Positions 42,449-51,964 of a DNA stretch of 64,000 nt are shown in pieces. The translations under genes were made by a program, and so were the position numbers. The notes below the pieces were generated by a model. It was not told the DNA's origin. It did not search any database and worked only from the letters and a program-made list of their open reading frames with translations. Source of the stretch: Flavobacteriaceae bacterium (GTDB lineage Bacteria; Bacteroidota; Bacteroidia; Flavobacteriales; Flavobacteriaceae); the NCBI GenBank assembly GCA_947453195.1, contig CANGFO010000005.1:62001-126000 (forward strand). Direction: 5' to 3'. The first letter of the stretch is position 1. Each line of letters starts with the position of its first letter.

Positions 42449-44560
42449 CTAATTATTTAAATTCTTAATTTGAATTAATTTCTCCTTCCAAGTTTGAAGT
42501 TCTTCTTTGTGTCTTTCAATGTTTTTTCTCACTTCGGTAACAATAGAATTTTCTTTCTTGGCGTTCTTCGTGTTTTGAAAAAACTGAATGTTATTTTCTA
42601 ATTGGAAAATTTCATTTTGCACTTCGTCAATTTTACGCATAATAAAAACACGTTCATTATCTATTTTTCTGCTATCTTCTAGATTGCCTAGTTTGTTAGC
42701 AAAACGCAACATATCGTTTTCTTTTTTACTGGAGCTTAATTTTTCGAATAAGGCATCCAATATTTTATTGAATTTTCCTTCAACATGTCTTCGGTTAAAA
42801 GGAACCTTTCCAATAGCTTTCCAAGCCTCAATATGCGCTTTTATGGCATCTAAATCGGTTTTGTGATCACCAATTAATTCGAAGGATCTTAATGCTTCTA
42901 AGTACTCTTTTTTCTTTTCAAACGCAGCTACTTCTTCCGCATTTTCTTCTGATTTGCTTTCTTTTAATCTTTCGAAATAGTGGTTACAAGCTCCTTTGAA
43001 TTCCTTCCAAAGAACATCCGAAAATTTTCTTGGCACATGACCTACTAACTTCCATTCCTCTTGAATTTGTTTCATGATTGGAGTAGTGGCTGCAAAATCA
43101 TCACTTACTTTAAGTTCGTTTGCTTTATTTACTAAAGCTTGTTTTTTGCTTAAATTATCGTTTTGGTCTTTTTTGATTTCTTTGTAGAAAGAATTTTTAA
43201 GTAAGTTAAAGTTGCGTACGGCAGTTTTAAATGCAGTCCATGTAGCTTCGTTAACTTCAGATGGTACTTTGCCTGTAACAAAAAACTCATTTCGTAACGC
43301 TTCAACTTTAGTAATTTGATTTAGCCAAGCTTGGTGTGTATCTACTTTTTCTTGAGCAAGTACTTCCAATTGCGTGATAAGGCCTTTTTTCTTTTCTAAA
43401 TTGTCAGTTTCTTTCGCTCTAAAACCTTCATAGTAGGCTTCTCTCTTATCGTGCATTTGTTTGGTTAAGTTACTAAACTGTTTCCAAATTTCTTCTCTAT
43501 TTTCTCTAGAAACTGGACCAATGTCTTCTTTCCAAATTCTGTGTAAATCTTGCAATTCACGGAATGATTTATTGATGTCTGTCTCGTTTACCAATTCGGC
43601 AACTCGAGCTATAATTTTTTGTTTTTGCTCTAAATTATTTTTAAAATCAATATCACGTGCTTCACGGTCTAAATGCAAGAAGTCATAGAAATTTTCAATA
43701 TGAAAATGAAAATTATTCCAAACGTGGTTATATTTATCTTTTGGAATCGGACCAGCATTTTTCCAACGCTCTCTAATGTCATTTAATTGTTTTAGAGAAT
43801 TTGCAATAGTTCCTGTTTGATTGTTTACTAGGTTTTTCAATTCTTCAACCAAGTTCATGCGGTTTTCTAAATTGGCCTGTAAATTATTTTGCAAAGACTT
43901 GAAATGAACATTTTTTTTGTCTCTGTATTGATTATATAAAGTGTCAAACTTAGTTTTTAAAGGAAAACTAAAATGAAAATCTTCTGTAGATTCTGGGTTT
44001 TCAGCATGGAATTCATCTTTTTTTACCTCAATAAAATGATGAAATTTAGATAAAAATGCTTTTTTAATTTCTTCAACGTGCTCACGCACCGACATTACTT
44101 TTTCTGCAGCAACAAGAACTTCTAATTCTTCTACCAATTTTTCCATTGGCATTGCTTCATAATCTTGTAGTGGAATATCGTGACGTCCAATTAATGTTTC
44201 GTCTTCACTTTCTTCGGCATTAGCATCGGCAATGGCATTCATCGCGGCATCACTTGCATCAGCTTTAGTTTCAGTTGTAGTTTCTTTGACTTCTGCAGGA
44301 ATTTCATATTCTAAAACAGCTGCTGCGGTAGTGTCTTTAATCACTTCCCCAACTAAATCTTCTGCTTCTAATACCTTTTCTTGATCCGCTTCAGCAACTA
44401 ATGGTGCTTCAACTTCGGTATCAGGCACTGATTCTTCTGTAACTGGAATTACTTCAACTTCTTGACTTTCAGTCGAAACAGTTTCTTGAGTTTCTAAATT
44501 TTCATTTCCATCTACCGCGTTTTCGTTAACTGGTAGGTTATCATTCAATTCTTCTGACAT
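42449..44560 (-). CDS. DUF349 repeat protein
   Basis: 703-residue cytosolic protein. The first ~130 residues are acidic and low complexity (many Glu, Val, Thr). From about 160 on it consists of tandem DUF349 units of roughly 70 residues, each with a pattern like LN-x-I-x-x-x-W-x-x-x-GPIPKD...W..F and variants such as WKEDIGPVSRENREEIWKQF and EEWKLVGHVPRKFSDVLWKEFKGACNHYF. A predicted alpha-helical coiled-coil. Function in Bacteroidota unknown. Transcribed alone, with its own promoter and terminator. Confidence 0.9.
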   Translation of the reverse strand: MSEELNDNLPVNENAVDGNENLETQETVSTESQEVEVIPVTEESVPDTEVEAPLVAEADQEKVLEAEDLVGEVIKDTTAAAVLEYEIPAEVKETTTETKADASDAAMNAIADANAEESEDETLIGRHDIPLQDYEAMPMEKLVEELEVLVAAEKVMSVREHVEEIKKAFLSKFHHFIEVKKDEFHAENPESTEDFHFSFPLKTKFDTLYNQYRDKKNVHFKSLQNNLQANLENRMNLVEELKNLVNNQTGTIANSLKQLNDIRERWKNAGPIPKDKYNHVWNNFHFHIENFYDFLHLDREARDIDFKNNLEQKQKIIARVAELVNETDINKSFRELQDLHRIWKEDIGPVSRENREEIWKQFSNLTKQMHDKREAYYEGFRAKETDNLEKKKGLITQLEVLAQEKVDTHQAWLNQITKVEALRNEFFVTGKVPSEVNEATWTAFKTAVRNFNLLKNSFYKEIKKDQNDNLSKKQALVNKANELKVSDDFAATTPIMKQIQEEWKLVGHVPRKFSDVLWKEFKGACNHYFERLKESKSEENAEEVAAFEKKKEYLEALRSFELIGDHKTDLDAIKAHIEAWKAIGKVPFNRRHVEGKFNKILDALFEKLSSSKKENDMLRFANKLGNLEDSRKIDNERVFIMRKIDEVQNEIFQLENNIQFFQNTKNAKKENSIVTEVRKNIERHKEELQTWKEKLIQIKNLNN

Positions 44561-44605
44561 TTTTTTAAATGTGTAAGGTTATACAATTTTTCCTTTTTGG
44601 AGGGC

Positions 44606-44636
44606 TAAAGATACTAAAGTATCGCTAATTTACAAA
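44606..44636 (-). promoter_or_regulatory. promoter of the DUF349 gene
   Basis: Minus strand TTTG (44636-44633), 19-base spacer, TATCTTTA (44613-44606; one mismatch to TAnnTTTG). Confidence 0.55.
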
Positions 44637-44687
44637 GAATTAGCCTGTATTCTGCGTTTAAGTGGAGGTAAATGGCGTTCAAAAATT

Positions 44688-45434
44688 TTATTTATTCCAA
44701 ATTTTCCATGCTTTTTCGGCTTGAAAAATGAGCATTTCATTTCCGTTTTTTGTTACGGCTCCTTGTTTTTTCGCTTGCTTTAAGAATTGGGTTTCTTCTG
44801 GATTATAGATTAAATCGAAGGCGATGTGTAGCTTGCTAAAATAGTTGTAGGGGATAGGAGGGAACTCCTTTGTATTTGGACTCGTTCCTACTGGAGTGCA
44901 GTTGATAATTATTTGATGATTATCAAAAGTTGTCGCGTTAATTAAGGAATAATCAATTGTATTTGGGTTGGCTTCTCTGGATACAAAAGAATAGGTAATT
45001 CCGAGTTGGTCTAAGGCAAATGCAACAGCCTTAGCAGCTCCGCCAGTCCCTAGAATTAGTGCTTTTTTATGTTGGATTTGTAACAGGGGTTCAAGTGATT
45101 TTTTGAATCCAAACCAATCAGAATTATAACCTTTTAAATTTCCTTTTTTGGTAAAACGAATTACATTCACCGCACCAATTTGAAAGGCTTTGTCGGAAAC
45201 AGTGTCTAAATAGGGTATTATTGACTCTTTGTATGGAATTGTTACGTTGAGGCCTTTTAGATTGGGATTATTTTTTAAAATGCTAGGAAAATCTTCAATA
45301 TTAGGAATATCAAAATTTTCATAAGTACAATCTTCGTATAAATCCTGCGAGAATTTTTCGGTGAAATATTTTTTTGAAAAAGAATATGAAATATCTTTTC
45401 CGATCAATCCGAATATTTTATTGTTTGGTAGCAT
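44688..45434 (-). CDS. aroE: shikimate dehydrogenase
   Basis: 248-residue enzyme reducing 3-dehydroshikimate to shikimate with NADPH in the aromatic amino acid pathway. FGLIGKDISYSFSKKYF (substrate-binding Ser pair), NVTIPYKESI (catalytic Lys), GAVNVI, GYNSDWFGF (Asp) and the dinucleotide loop LGTGGAAKAVAFAL are intact, and INCTPVGT follows. Slightly shorter than E. coli AroE. Its start overlaps the end of the upstream TonB-C gene by 17 bases. Confidence 0.95.
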   Translation of the reverse strand: MLPNNKIFGLIGKDISYSFSKKYFTEKFSQDLYEDCTYENFDIPNIEDFPSILKNNPNLKGLNVTIPYKESIIPYLDTVSDKAFQIGAVNVIRFTKKGNLKGYNSDWFGFKKSLEPLLQIQHKKALILGTGGAAKAVAFALDQLGITYSFVSREANPNTIDYSLINATTFDNHQIIINCTPVGTSPNTKEFPPIPYNYFSKLHIAFDLIYNPEETQFLKQAKKQGAVTKNGNEMLIFQAEKAWKIWNK

Positions 45435-45960
45435 AGATTGTAATTGGAACGGTGTAAGAACATCTTACTTTTTTTCCATTTTGTTCGCCTGGATTCCATC
45501 TGGGCATTTTTTTTAATACTTCAAGTGCTGCTTTTTCTGTTCCATAACCCATTCCTCGAATTATTTTAATTTCGGTTATAGAACCATCCCGTTCCACTAC
45601 AAAGCTTGCAAATATTTTCCCCTTTAATTCCGCTTCTTTCATTTCATCAGAATATTGAAAATATTTAGTAATGTAAGTTTCTAGTTTTTGATAGCCACCA
45701 GGAAATTCTGGTTTAACCTCTATTCCAGCAGTATTATAAATTGTATTAACATCTTCCTCTCGAATTATTGGAGCAGATTCTATGGCTAATGTTTCATCTC
45801 CATTGGGATCGCCTTTGATGTAATTTATTCGTTCTTCAATAGGAATTTCTTTTACTTCAACCTCTTTAGAAGTTTTTTTAGGGCTTGATTTTACTTTTTT
45901 GGCTTGACCAAAAGAACAAGTAATTGCTAACAGTGTAAGAATCAATATGTTTTTTATCAT
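45418..45960 (-). CDS. secreted TonB C-terminal-domain protein
   Basis: 180 residues from ATG 45960 (MIKNILILTLLAITCSFGQ), chosen because it begins with a signal peptide and overlaps the TPR stop as ATGA. After a Lys/Ser-rich linker comes a TonB_C domain: KGKIFASFVVERDGSITEIKI, RGMGYGTEKAALEVL, MPRWNPGEQNGKKV. Canonical TonB has an uncleaved membrane anchor; the FGQ end here suggests cleavage, so the protein is probably periplasmic. It may not be the energising TonB of a transport system. Confidence 0.85.
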   Translation of the reverse strand: MIKNILILTLLAITCSFGQAKKVKSSPKKTSKEVEVKEIPIEERINYIKGDPNGDETLAIESAPIIREEDVNTIYNTAGIEVKPEFPGGYQKLETYITKYFQYSDEMKEAELKGKIFASFVVERDGSITEIKIIRGMGYGTEKAALEVLKKMPRWNPGEQNGKKVRCSYTVPITIYATKQ

Positions 45961-47354
45961 GATTGTTGGTGCTTGCTGATTAAGATTTGTACTTGTTCCA
46001 TACTCCAAACCGATGGAAATAATTCCTCTAGTAAAGTATGATTGTTGAAATTCAAGCGTAACCCATTATTTAAGTGAAAGGAGCCTTTTTCTATTTCGTT
46101 TTGTAGATAATATAATCCAGCCAAACGGTATTCAACTTCATATTCTTCAGGGAAATATTCTGAAGCTTGTAAAAGAGTAAGTATGGCGCTGTCTATTTCT
46201 GATAAATTAACTAAAACATCAACCCAAAACAACCAAGTGTCCAACTGGTAATCACCTAATTCTACTGCTTTTCGGTAGCCATATTCGGCATCTTCAAGCA
46301 AATTCATTGCTTTATTAATCGTAGCAAAACGTTTCCAATAGGCTTGATTTTGATCGTCTATCGAAAGTGCTTTATTCACATGTTCTAAAGCTTCTTTGTG
46401 TTTTTTTTGACGCACATAATAATCAGTGATAGCAATCCAACCCTTGTCTAAAAGTGGATCTTCATGTACTGTTTTGTTGAAAAAAGCTATGGCTTCCTTT
46501 AGATTGCCTAATTTTTCATGACATTTTCCAATTCGCAATAGGGCATATGAGGTAGGATCGTCTAGTTCAATAGTTTTGGAATAACTTTCAATAGCATCTT
46601 CATAGCGCTTTAATCGCTCTAATGCTTTTCCATTTTCCATGTGGGCTCCTACAAAATATTCGTCGATGAAAGTAGCATATTCAAAAGAACGAACCGCATT
46701 TTCATAATCTTTTAATCCGTAATACAAGCGCCCTTTTTGGTGCCATGCAATTTCGGAATACGGATTCTTATTAATGTATTTTTTTAAATATTGAATTGCT
46801 TCTAAATTTTGATCCAAAAACTCAAAACAATAAACCACATTATAAATGGCAGATTGGTCTTCAATATCTTCTTCTAAGCACTTTATGAAATTGACTTTCG
46901 CCATTTCTAAGTTATCCATAAAAAGATATTCCATTCCTATAAGGTTGTAGATGTCGGTATAATCTTCTGTAAATTGTAATGCCTGGTTTAATAGCTCAAC
47001 CGCTTTTGCATGATCATCTCGTTTCGAATAGATGTTGGCTTTTTGAATGTAGATTTCTTCGTTAGTTGGTTCCAGAAAATACAGCTCGTTAAGCAATTTT
47101 TCAGCTGTCTCAAGTTTATCTTCAAAAACCAGCATTTCAACTTGAACTAATTTTAAACCAGTTGATTTAGGGTGTTGGTCTAAACCAATTTTCAATGCTT
47201 TTTTGGCTAAATTAGTTTTACCCATATCCAAATAATGCAAGATTATTTCTTCAAATTCTTCGGAATCAAAAAACAGCACCTTGTTGGTTTTCAACATGGA
47301 TTCGAATTTGGATAAAGATAAGTTGTAGTCTTCTTCTTCGTGATCTAGGTGCAT
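45957..47354 (-). CDS. tetratricopeptide repeat protein
   Basis: 465-residue helical protein with about 9-10 TPR units from residue 35 to the end, for example AVELLNQALQFTEDYTDIYNLIG, AIESYSKTIELDDPTSYALLRIG and ALEHVNKALSIDDQNQAYWKRF. No signal peptide or catalytic domain is evident; the N-terminus is acidic (DHEEEDYNLSLSKF). First gene of a minus-strand unit with the TonB-C and aroE genes. Presumably a scaffold; partners unknown. Confidence 0.9.
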   Translation of the reverse strand: MHLDHEEEDYNLSLSKFESMLKTNKVLFFDSEEFEEIILHYLDMGKTNLAKKALKIGLDQHPKSTGLKLVQVEMLVFEDKLETAEKLLNELYFLEPTNEEIYIQKANIYSKRDDHAKAVELLNQALQFTEDYTDIYNLIGMEYLFMDNLEMAKVNFIKCLEEDIEDQSAIYNVVYCFEFLDQNLEAIQYLKKYINKNPYSEIAWHQKGRLYYGLKDYENAVRSFEYATFIDEYFVGAHMENGKALERLKRYEDAIESYSKTIELDDPTSYALLRIGKCHEKLGNLKEAIAFFNKTVHEDPLLDKGWIAITDYYVRQKKHKEALEHVNKALSIDDQNQAYWKRFATINKAMNLLEDAEYGYRKAVELGDYQLDTWLFWVDVLVNLSEIDSAILTLLQASEYFPEEYEVEYRLAGLYYLQNEIEKGSFHLNNGLRLNFNNHTLLEELFPSVWSMEQVQILISKHQQS

Positions 47355-47521
47355 AACAATTGAGTTGAAATAAGCTAGTATAAAAGTACCTATCTATTAG
47401 GTGGAAAAGGAAGAAGTCTTAATTTGTTTTGAACAAATTAATTAACAGAAAATATAAATGAAAAAGGGAAGTTAGAAGCTGGTGGATGGAAGCATGAAGC
47501 TAAAGTTGCAAGTTTTTTAAC

Positions 47522-47542
47522 CTTAAACTTTAAACTTTAAAC
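47522..47542. repeat. heptanucleotide repeat encoding the aminotransferase C-terminus
   Basis: CTTAAAC, TTTAAAC, TTTAAAC in succession; on the minus strand it encodes the final residues SLKFKV and the stop. The rest of the gap to 47354 is AT-rich with a purine-rich stretch around 47460-47510 and no gene. Confidence 0.7.
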
Positions 47543-48722
47543 TAATTAACACTTCGTCCAAAACCCCAAGAAGTATTTTACAACCTTCCTTTATTTCTTC
47601 TTCAGAAATAGTAAGTGGTGGTGTAATTCGGATTGCTTTTCCTTCAAATAAAAGCCAAAATAAGATCAAGCCTTTTTCTTGGCAACGCAAAATTACCTGA
47701 TCTGTAATTTCTGCTTTTTCAGTCATGGCAGCAAGGATTAAGCCTCTTCCACGTACTTCAGTAATTAAAGGATGTACAAGCAATTCTCTGAATATTTTTT
47801 CTTTTTCTAAAGATTGCTTGGCGTAATCTTTTTCTAGTATTTCTTGCAAAGTGGCTAAGCAGGCCGCAGCAATAACAGGATGGCCTCCAAATGTGGTAAT
47901 ATGTCCCAATTTAGGATCGTGACTTAATAAATCCATGTATTTTTCATCGGCAATAAATCCTCCAACGGGCATTCCGCCAGCCATTCCTTTACCAATAATA
48001 ACCACATCGGGTACTACGTTGTAATTTTCAAAACCAAATAATTTACCAGTTCTACCAAACCCCGGCTGAATTTCATCAACGATTAAAAGGGCACCAACTT
48101 CTTCACATCTTTTTTTAACTTTTGCTAAAAAGTCATTTTCTGGTTGAATAAATCCTGCGCCACCTTGAATGCTTTCTAATATAATTCCAGCAGTTTTGGT
48201 AGTTATTTTTTGGATGTCTTCTTCGTTGTTAAAGGTTATAAAATCAACATCTGGAATTAAGGGTCTAAATACTTGTTTGCGTTCTTCAAAACCCATCACG
48301 CTCATTGAGCCCATCGTGTTTCCGTGGTACGCATTGTGACAAGAGATTAACTGACTTCTTCCTGTTACACGTCTTACTAATTTAAGCGCTCCTTCACAGG
48401 CTTCGGTTCCTGAGTTTACTAAATAAACTTTGTTTAAAGTAGGAGGTAAATTTTCTACCAATAATTTGCAATACTGCACCGCAGGGCTTTGAGAATATTC
48501 GCCATAAACCATTACATGTGAATACTTATCTAATTGATCTTTAATGGCTTGATTCACTCGTGGGTGTTGGTGCCCTAAAGAACAAGCGGAAACTCCAGCA
48601 ACAAAATCAAGGTATTTTTTATTGTCGGTGTCAAATATATACGATCCAATCGCGTGCGAAACTTCCATCCCTAAAGGATAGGGTGAAGTTTGTGCTTGGT
48701 ATTTAATAAAATCGGTTTTCAT
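47523..48722 (-). CDS. class-III PLP aminotransferase (acetylornithine/ornithine aminotransferase-like)
   Basis: 399-residue fold-type I aminotransferase. NSGTEACEGALKLVRR near 104 binds PLP phosphate, AYHGNTMGSMS is conserved, IVDEIQPGFGRTGKLF carries the PLP-ring Asp and IIGKGMAGGMPVGG the Schiff-base Lys. TTFGGHPVIAAA follows. The subgroup (acetylornithine, 4-aminobutyrate, or other omega-amino acids) cannot be settled from sequence alone, and no arginine-pathway gene adjoins it. Its last six codons derive from a heptamer repeat. Confidence 0.88.
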   Translation of the reverse strand: MKTDFIKYQAQTSPYPLGMEVSHAIGSYIFDTDNKKYLDFVAGVSACSLGHQHPRVNQAIKDQLDKYSHVMVYGEYSQSPAVQYCKLLVENLPPTLNKVYLVNSGTEACEGALKLVRRVTGRSQLISCHNAYHGNTMGSMSVMGFEERKQVFRPLIPDVDFITFNNEEDIQKITTKTAGIILESIQGGAGFIQPENDFLAKVKKRCEEVGALLIVDEIQPGFGRTGKLFGFENYNVVPDVVIIGKGMAGGMPVGGFIADEKYMDLLSHDPKLGHITTFGGHPVIAAACLATLQEILEKDYAKQSLEKEKIFRELLVHPLITEVRGRGLILAAMTEKAEITDQVILRCQEKGLILFWLLFEGKAIRITPPLTISEEEIKEGCKILLGVLDEVLISLKFKV

Positions 48723-48830
48723 TCAGATTTTTATCAGAGATAAAATTAGAAGGCAAATTTAGGAAATTAGCTTCAACTAAATCTTTATTAAGATTTTTTT
48801 ATTAATAGTTTAAAAAGCAGTTCAAATTTT

Positions 48831-48838
48831 TATATTTG
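48831..48838 (+). promoter_or_regulatory. -7 box of the GH13 gene
   Basis: TATATTTG, perfect TAnnTTTG, 29 bases before the ATG at 48868. Confidence 0.55.
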
Positions 48839-48867
48839 TGACTTGTGTCCTCAAATGATAAACCCTT

Positions 48868-50733
48868 ATGAAAAGAATAGCTTTACTAACATTACTTGGA
48901 ATTGCATTAACAGCAAATGCTCAAACAAAAAAGTCAGTTACGAAACTCCAACAAAAAGTAATTGCAGTTGAAAAAAAGAAGGTGGTTTATCAAGTTTTTA
49001 CAAGATTGTTTGGAAATAAAAACACAATCAATAAACCTTGGGGAACCATTGCTGAAAATGGAGTTGGAAAATTTAATGACTTTACCGATAAAGCCTTAAC
49101 GGAAATTAAAAATCTTGGGGTAACTCATATTTGGTATACTGGCGTGCCACATCATGCCTTAGTTAACGATTATACAAAATATGGAATTTCTAATGATGAT
49201 CCCGAAGTGGTTAAAGGACGAGCAGGTTCACCTTATGCTGTGAAAGATTATTACAGCGTAAACCCTGATTTGGCCGTGGATCCTTCAAAACGTATGGAAG
49301 AATTTGAAGCACTTATTGCGCGTTCCCATAGAAACGGATTAAAGGTGATTATTGATATTGTTCCCAATCACATAGCTCGTAAATACGTTGGTTTAAATAA
49401 TCCAAATGGAGTTCGTGATTTTGGTGCTGATGATAATACCAATGTCGAATACGATAGAAATAACAACTTTTATTACATTCCGGGGCAACCTTTTCAAGTT
49501 CCAACATCCGATTCGTATAAGCCTTTAAATGGAGAAGCACATCCATTAATTGACGGAAAATTTGATGAAAATCCAGCAAAATGGACGGGTAACGGATCTC
49601 GTTTAGCGAAGCCAGACATAAACGATTGGTATGAAACCGTAAAAGTAAATTATGGTGTTCGCCCAGATGGTACTAAAGATTTTCCCGAATTACCCAAAGG
49701 ATTTGATAAGAAATCATGCAAAGAGCATTTTGAATTCTGGAAAAATAAAGATGTGCCTAGTTCTTGGATAAAATTCCGCGATATTGCCTTGTTCTGGACT
49801 GCCAAAGGGGTAGATGGTTTTCGATATGATATGGCCGAAATGGTGCCATATGAATTTTGGAGTTACATGAATTCAGCTATTAAAATGAAAAATCCAGATG
49901 CTTTTTTAATGGCAGAAGTTTACAATCCTAACGAATATAGAAATTATATTTACCTTGGTAAAATGGATTATTTGTATGATAAAGTAGCGACTTATGACAA
50001 ATTGAAGGAGGTAGTTCAAGGAAGATCGAGTGCTGATGGGCTAACAAATATTCAAAATAGTATGGCTGATATTGAAAGCCATATGCTTCATTTTTTAGAT
50101 AATCATGATGAGCAAAGATTGGCGAGTCCAGAATTTGCTGGAAGTGGAGAATATGGTAAACCATTAATGGTCGTTTCGGCTACCATAGGTTCATCACCTG
50201 CTATGGTTTATTTTGGTCAAGAAGTAGGAGAAGCTGGGAATGAGAATGGTGGTTTTGGAACACATTCTAGAACTTCTATTTTTGATTATGTTGGTGTGCC
50301 AAGTCATCAAAGATGGATGAATGGCGGTAAATTTGACGGAGGTTTGTTATCTGATAAAGAAAAAGAACTTAGAGATTTTTATAAACGATTATTGAATTTC
50401 ACTCTTAAAAGTGATGGATTGATGGGTCAGTTTGAAGAAATTCAAACTATAAATAGAAAAGAAACGGCTAATTACGATGAAAGTAAATATGCTTTTGTTC
50501 GTTGGTCTGCAAAGGAAAAATTAATCATAGTAGTTAATTTTTCAAAAGATAAAGACGCTGATGTTGAACTTATTATTCCGGCAGCTATTATTGCAAAATG
50601 GAAACTCAAAGACGGAATTTATAAGGTAACCGATCAATTGTATGGGGGTGTAAATCAGTTGCAAGTAGTTAAAGGAATAGGAACAATAAAAGTGAATTTA
50701 CCTTCAAGCGGAAGTTTTATTTATAAACTATAA
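48868..50733 (+). CDS. secreted alpha-amylase-family glycoside hydrolase (GH13)
   Basis: 621-residue enzyme with a signal peptide (MKRIALLTLLGIALTANA, cleavage before QT). GH13 motifs: IIDIVPNH near 161-168, GVDGFRYDMAEM with the nucleophile D321, LMAEVYNP with acid/base E350 and FLDNHDEQR with D414. A beta-sandwich domain ends the protein. Expected to act on alpha-glucans in the periplasm or outside. No susC/susD pair adjoins it. Downstream GT2 follows after 6 bases. Confidence 0.93.
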   Translation: MKRIALLTLLGIALTANAQTKKSVTKLQQKVIAVEKKKVVYQVFTRLFGNKNTINKPWGTIAENGVGKFNDFTDKALTEIKNLGVTHIWYTGVPHHALVNDYTKYGISNDDPEVVKGRAGSPYAVKDYYSVNPDLAVDPSKRMEEFEALIARSHRNGLKVIIDIVPNHIARKYVGLNNPNGVRDFGADDNTNVEYDRNNNFYYIPGQPFQVPTSDSYKPLNGEAHPLIDGKFDENPAKWTGNGSRLAKPDINDWYETVKVNYGVRPDGTKDFPELPKGFDKKSCKEHFEFWKNKDVPSSWIKFRDIALFWTAKGVDGFRYDMAEMVPYEFWSYMNSAIKMKNPDAFLMAEVYNPNEYRNYIYLGKMDYLYDKVATYDKLKEVVQGRSSADGLTNIQNSMADIESHMLHFLDNHDEQRLASPEFAGSGEYGKPLMVVSATIGSSPAMVYFGQEVGEAGNENGGFGTHSRTSIFDYVGVPSHQRWMNGGKFDGGLLSDKEKELRDFYKRLLNFTLKSDGLMGQFEEIQTINRKETANYDESKYAFVRWSAKEKLIIVVNFSKDKDADVELIIPAAIIAKWKLKDGIYKVTDQLYGGVNQLQVVKGIGTIKVNLPSSGSFIYKL

Positions 50734-50739
50734 TTATCT

Positions 50740-51867
50740 ATGCAATTATCGGTAATCATCCTTAATTATAATGTGCGCTATTTTTTAGAGCAATGCGTTT
50801 TAAGTGTTCAAAAAGCACTTGAAGGGATTGATGGTGAAATAATTGTTATTGATAATAATTCTTCAGACGATAGTTGTGTCATGATGCAGCAACGTTTTCC
50901 TGAGGTAAAATTGATATCAAATACCGAGAATTTAGGTTTTCCAAAGGGTAATAATATTGGAGTTTCCCAAGCCAAAGGTGAATATATTTGCATTCTAAAT
51001 CCGGATACTATTGTTGCTGAAGATACCTTTTCTAAAATTCTAAATCCAATTAATTGGAAACCAGAAACCGGAATTATTGGCTGCAAATTGATAGATGGAG
51101 CCGGAAACTTTTTACCTGAAAGTAAACGTGGAATTCCAACACCTTGGGTTTCGTTCACCAAGATTTTTGGGTTGTATAAAATATCCAATTTGTTTGGCAA
51201 GTATTATGCCCAACATTTATCAAAAGAGCAATCCGGAAAAGTTGAAATTCTTGTGGGCGCCTTTATGGTGATGAAACGGGATTTGTATAACAAAATTGGA
51301 GGATTTGATGAAAATTGTTTCATGTATTCCGATGATATTGATTTAAGTTACTTGGTATTGCAAGAAGGAAAATACAATTATTATTTTCATGATACCACGG
51401 TAATTCATTTTAAAGGAGAAAGCACTGTACGAGACGGAACGTATATGAAACGTTTTCAAGAAGCTATGAATTTCTTTTATAGAAAACATTTTAAGGTTTC
51501 CTTATTCTTTTCTTTTTTTATGAAAATTGGAATTGTTTTGTTTTCATTTTTTAAAAGATTTCAAGGTAATGTAACTGAAAAAATCCAGCCCGATTCTTAT
51601 TTTTTAGTTACTGAAAGTGCCAATAAAGAGCAGTTGCTTCACGATTTAGAAAGTAAATTTGGACCAAAATTTACAGAGGTTGTTGATGCGTCTATCAAAA
51701 CTGAATTTATATTGGATTTATCCACGATTTCTTGCAAAAAAGCAATTCAATTTATGGAAGACCATAAAGGCAAAAATCACACATTTAAATTAATTTCTTC
51801 TAACGCGACTTTTATTATTGGAAGTAACAACAGTAACGATAGAGGGGAAATGCTAGTTTTAGAATAA
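50740..51867 (+). CDS. GT2 glycosyltransferase, rhamnosyltransferase-like
   Basis: 375-residue GT2: LSVIILNYNVRYFLEQC, IIVIDNNSSDDSC, NLGFPKGNN, CILNPDTIV (DxD equivalent) and GGFDENCFMYSDDIDLSYL near 190 are the WbbL-type signature. A hydrophobic helix near 255-275 suggests membrane association. The C-terminal ~100 residues form an extra domain of unknown role. It is 6 bases after the GH13 gene. Confidence 0.85.
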   Translation: MQLSVIILNYNVRYFLEQCVLSVQKALEGIDGEIIVIDNNSSDDSCVMMQQRFPEVKLISNTENLGFPKGNNIGVSQAKGEYICILNPDTIVAEDTFSKILNPINWKPETGIIGCKLIDGAGNFLPESKRGIPTPWVSFTKIFGLYKISNLFGKYYAQHLSKEQSGKVEILVGAFMVMKRDLYNKIGGFDENCFMYSDDIDLSYLVLQEGKYNYYFHDTTVIHFKGESTVRDGTYMKRFQEAMNFFYRKHFKVSLFFSFFMKIGIVLFSFFKRFQGNVTEKIQPDSYFLVTESANKEQLLHDLESKFGPKFTEVVDASIKTEFILDLSTISCKKAIQFMEDHKGKNHTFKLISSNATFIIGSNNSNDRGEMLVLE

Positions 51868-51895
51868 AAAATATTAGGTAAAAATTATATAATTC

Positions 51896-51927
51896 TTGAT
51901 TATACCTGAAAATAATCATTAATTTTG
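51896..51927 (+). promoter_or_regulatory. promoter of the E2 gene
   Basis: TTG at 51896-51898, 21 bases, TAATTTTG at 51920-51927 (perfect TAnnTTTG), 37 bases before the ATG. Confidence 0.65.
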
Positions 51928-51964
51928 CAAACCAAACAACGATATACAACTTTAGTTTAAAGAT

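Noticed and set aside
50808..51200. 130-codon open frame antisense to the GT2 gene
   Set aside because: The plus-strand frame has full GT2 motifs; the antisense frame shows no recognisable features.
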